From: JASFQI01 sp050115555
GTDB lineage: Bacteria > Desulfobacterota > DSM-4660 > Desulfatiglandales > HGW-15
Reading direction: 5' to 3'
NCBI GenBank assembly: GCA_050115555.1
Contig: JASFQI010000313.1
Span: 1 to 6,113, forward strand
Length of the DNA stretch: 6,113 nt
This document shows, piece by piece, positions 5,979 to 6,113 of this stretch (the stretch's first letter is position 1; every line of letters begins with the position of its first letter). Under the pieces are notes generated by a model. It ran no database searches and was not told the DNA's origin. It worked only from the letters and a program-made list of their open reading frames with translations. A program made the translations under genes and the position numbers.

Positions 5979-6113
5979 AGGGGCGAACAATCTCACCTGA
6001 TCGGGGGTTCACGGCATGTTTTCGCAGGCTTGAAGGCAGGAGGCTGAATTCGGCAAGGGATTGAATCCCCTGAATACGAACCACGATCACGGCCGTTCCA
6101 GGGTGCCATTTTT

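Larger units (their letters stand above)
5360..6113. other. Long non-coding stretch rich in stem-loops
   Basis: About 750 bases after the regulator contain no frame with credible protein character; the open frames of 60-140 codons are rich in R, G, P and S and run through the inverted repeats. No tRNA, rRNA or CRISPR array is recognisable. There is no classical terminator right after the regulator stop. The stretch holds several hairpins, listed separately or here: CCGCC (5487-5491) with GGCGG (5495-5499), and GACCGG (5702-5707) with CCGGTC (5736-5741). A run of seven Ts at 5684-5690 has no hairpin directly before it. Confidence 0.6.

Noticed and set aside
6051..6070. GGGATTGAATCCC as a CRISPR-repeat end or tRNA arm
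   Set aside because: It occurs once, has no repeat array around it, and no cloverleaf can be drawn from the flanks.

Overview
The window looks like GC-rich chromosomal DNA from an anaerobic, respiring bacterium. A Desulfobacterota-type lineage (sulfate-reducing or syntrophic deltaproteobacteria) is the best guess. This rests on a PsrA/PhsA-like molybdopterin oxidoreductase next to a PAS-containing histidine kinase and an NtrC-type sigma-54 activator with a GAFTDA loop, and on structured intergenic repeats. The taxonomic call is inference from protein style, not from a marker gene.

Layout: (1) Positions 1-1482, minus strand, hold the N-terminal 494 residues of a molybdopterin/[4Fe-4S] oxidoreductase of the DMSO-reductase superfamily; its C-terminus lies beyond the left edge. 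It has no Tat leader, and an in-frame stop directly upstream rules out a longer start. (2) Positions 1483-1894 are a divergent control region of about 410 bases. It holds a possible sigma-54 promoter for the oxidoreductase, a good sigma-70-like promoter for the rightward genes, several inverted and direct repeats, and two copies of an 11-mer (GTGCAATCAAA). The first copy forms a dyad over the -35 box and the second covers the likely GTG start. (3) Positions 1895-5359, plus strand, form a three-gene set: a small exported, histidine-rich membrane protein; a membrane histidine kinase overlapping it by four bases; and an NtrC-type response regulator 40 bases further on. (4) Positions 5360-6113 contain no convincing gene but many stem-loops, the largest being an imperfect palindrome with 24-base arms at 5797-5895.

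Proposed working model: the small membrane protein and the three-helix sensor domain of the kinase together sense a redox, metal, quinone or respiratory signal. The kinase phosphorylates the sigma-54 activator, which switches on targets that may include the divergent oxidoreductase. Gene order, translational coupling and the promoter sketch suggest this; nothing in the sequence proves it. The least familiar part is the small membrane protein paired with its kinase, together with the repeated operator-like element in front of them.
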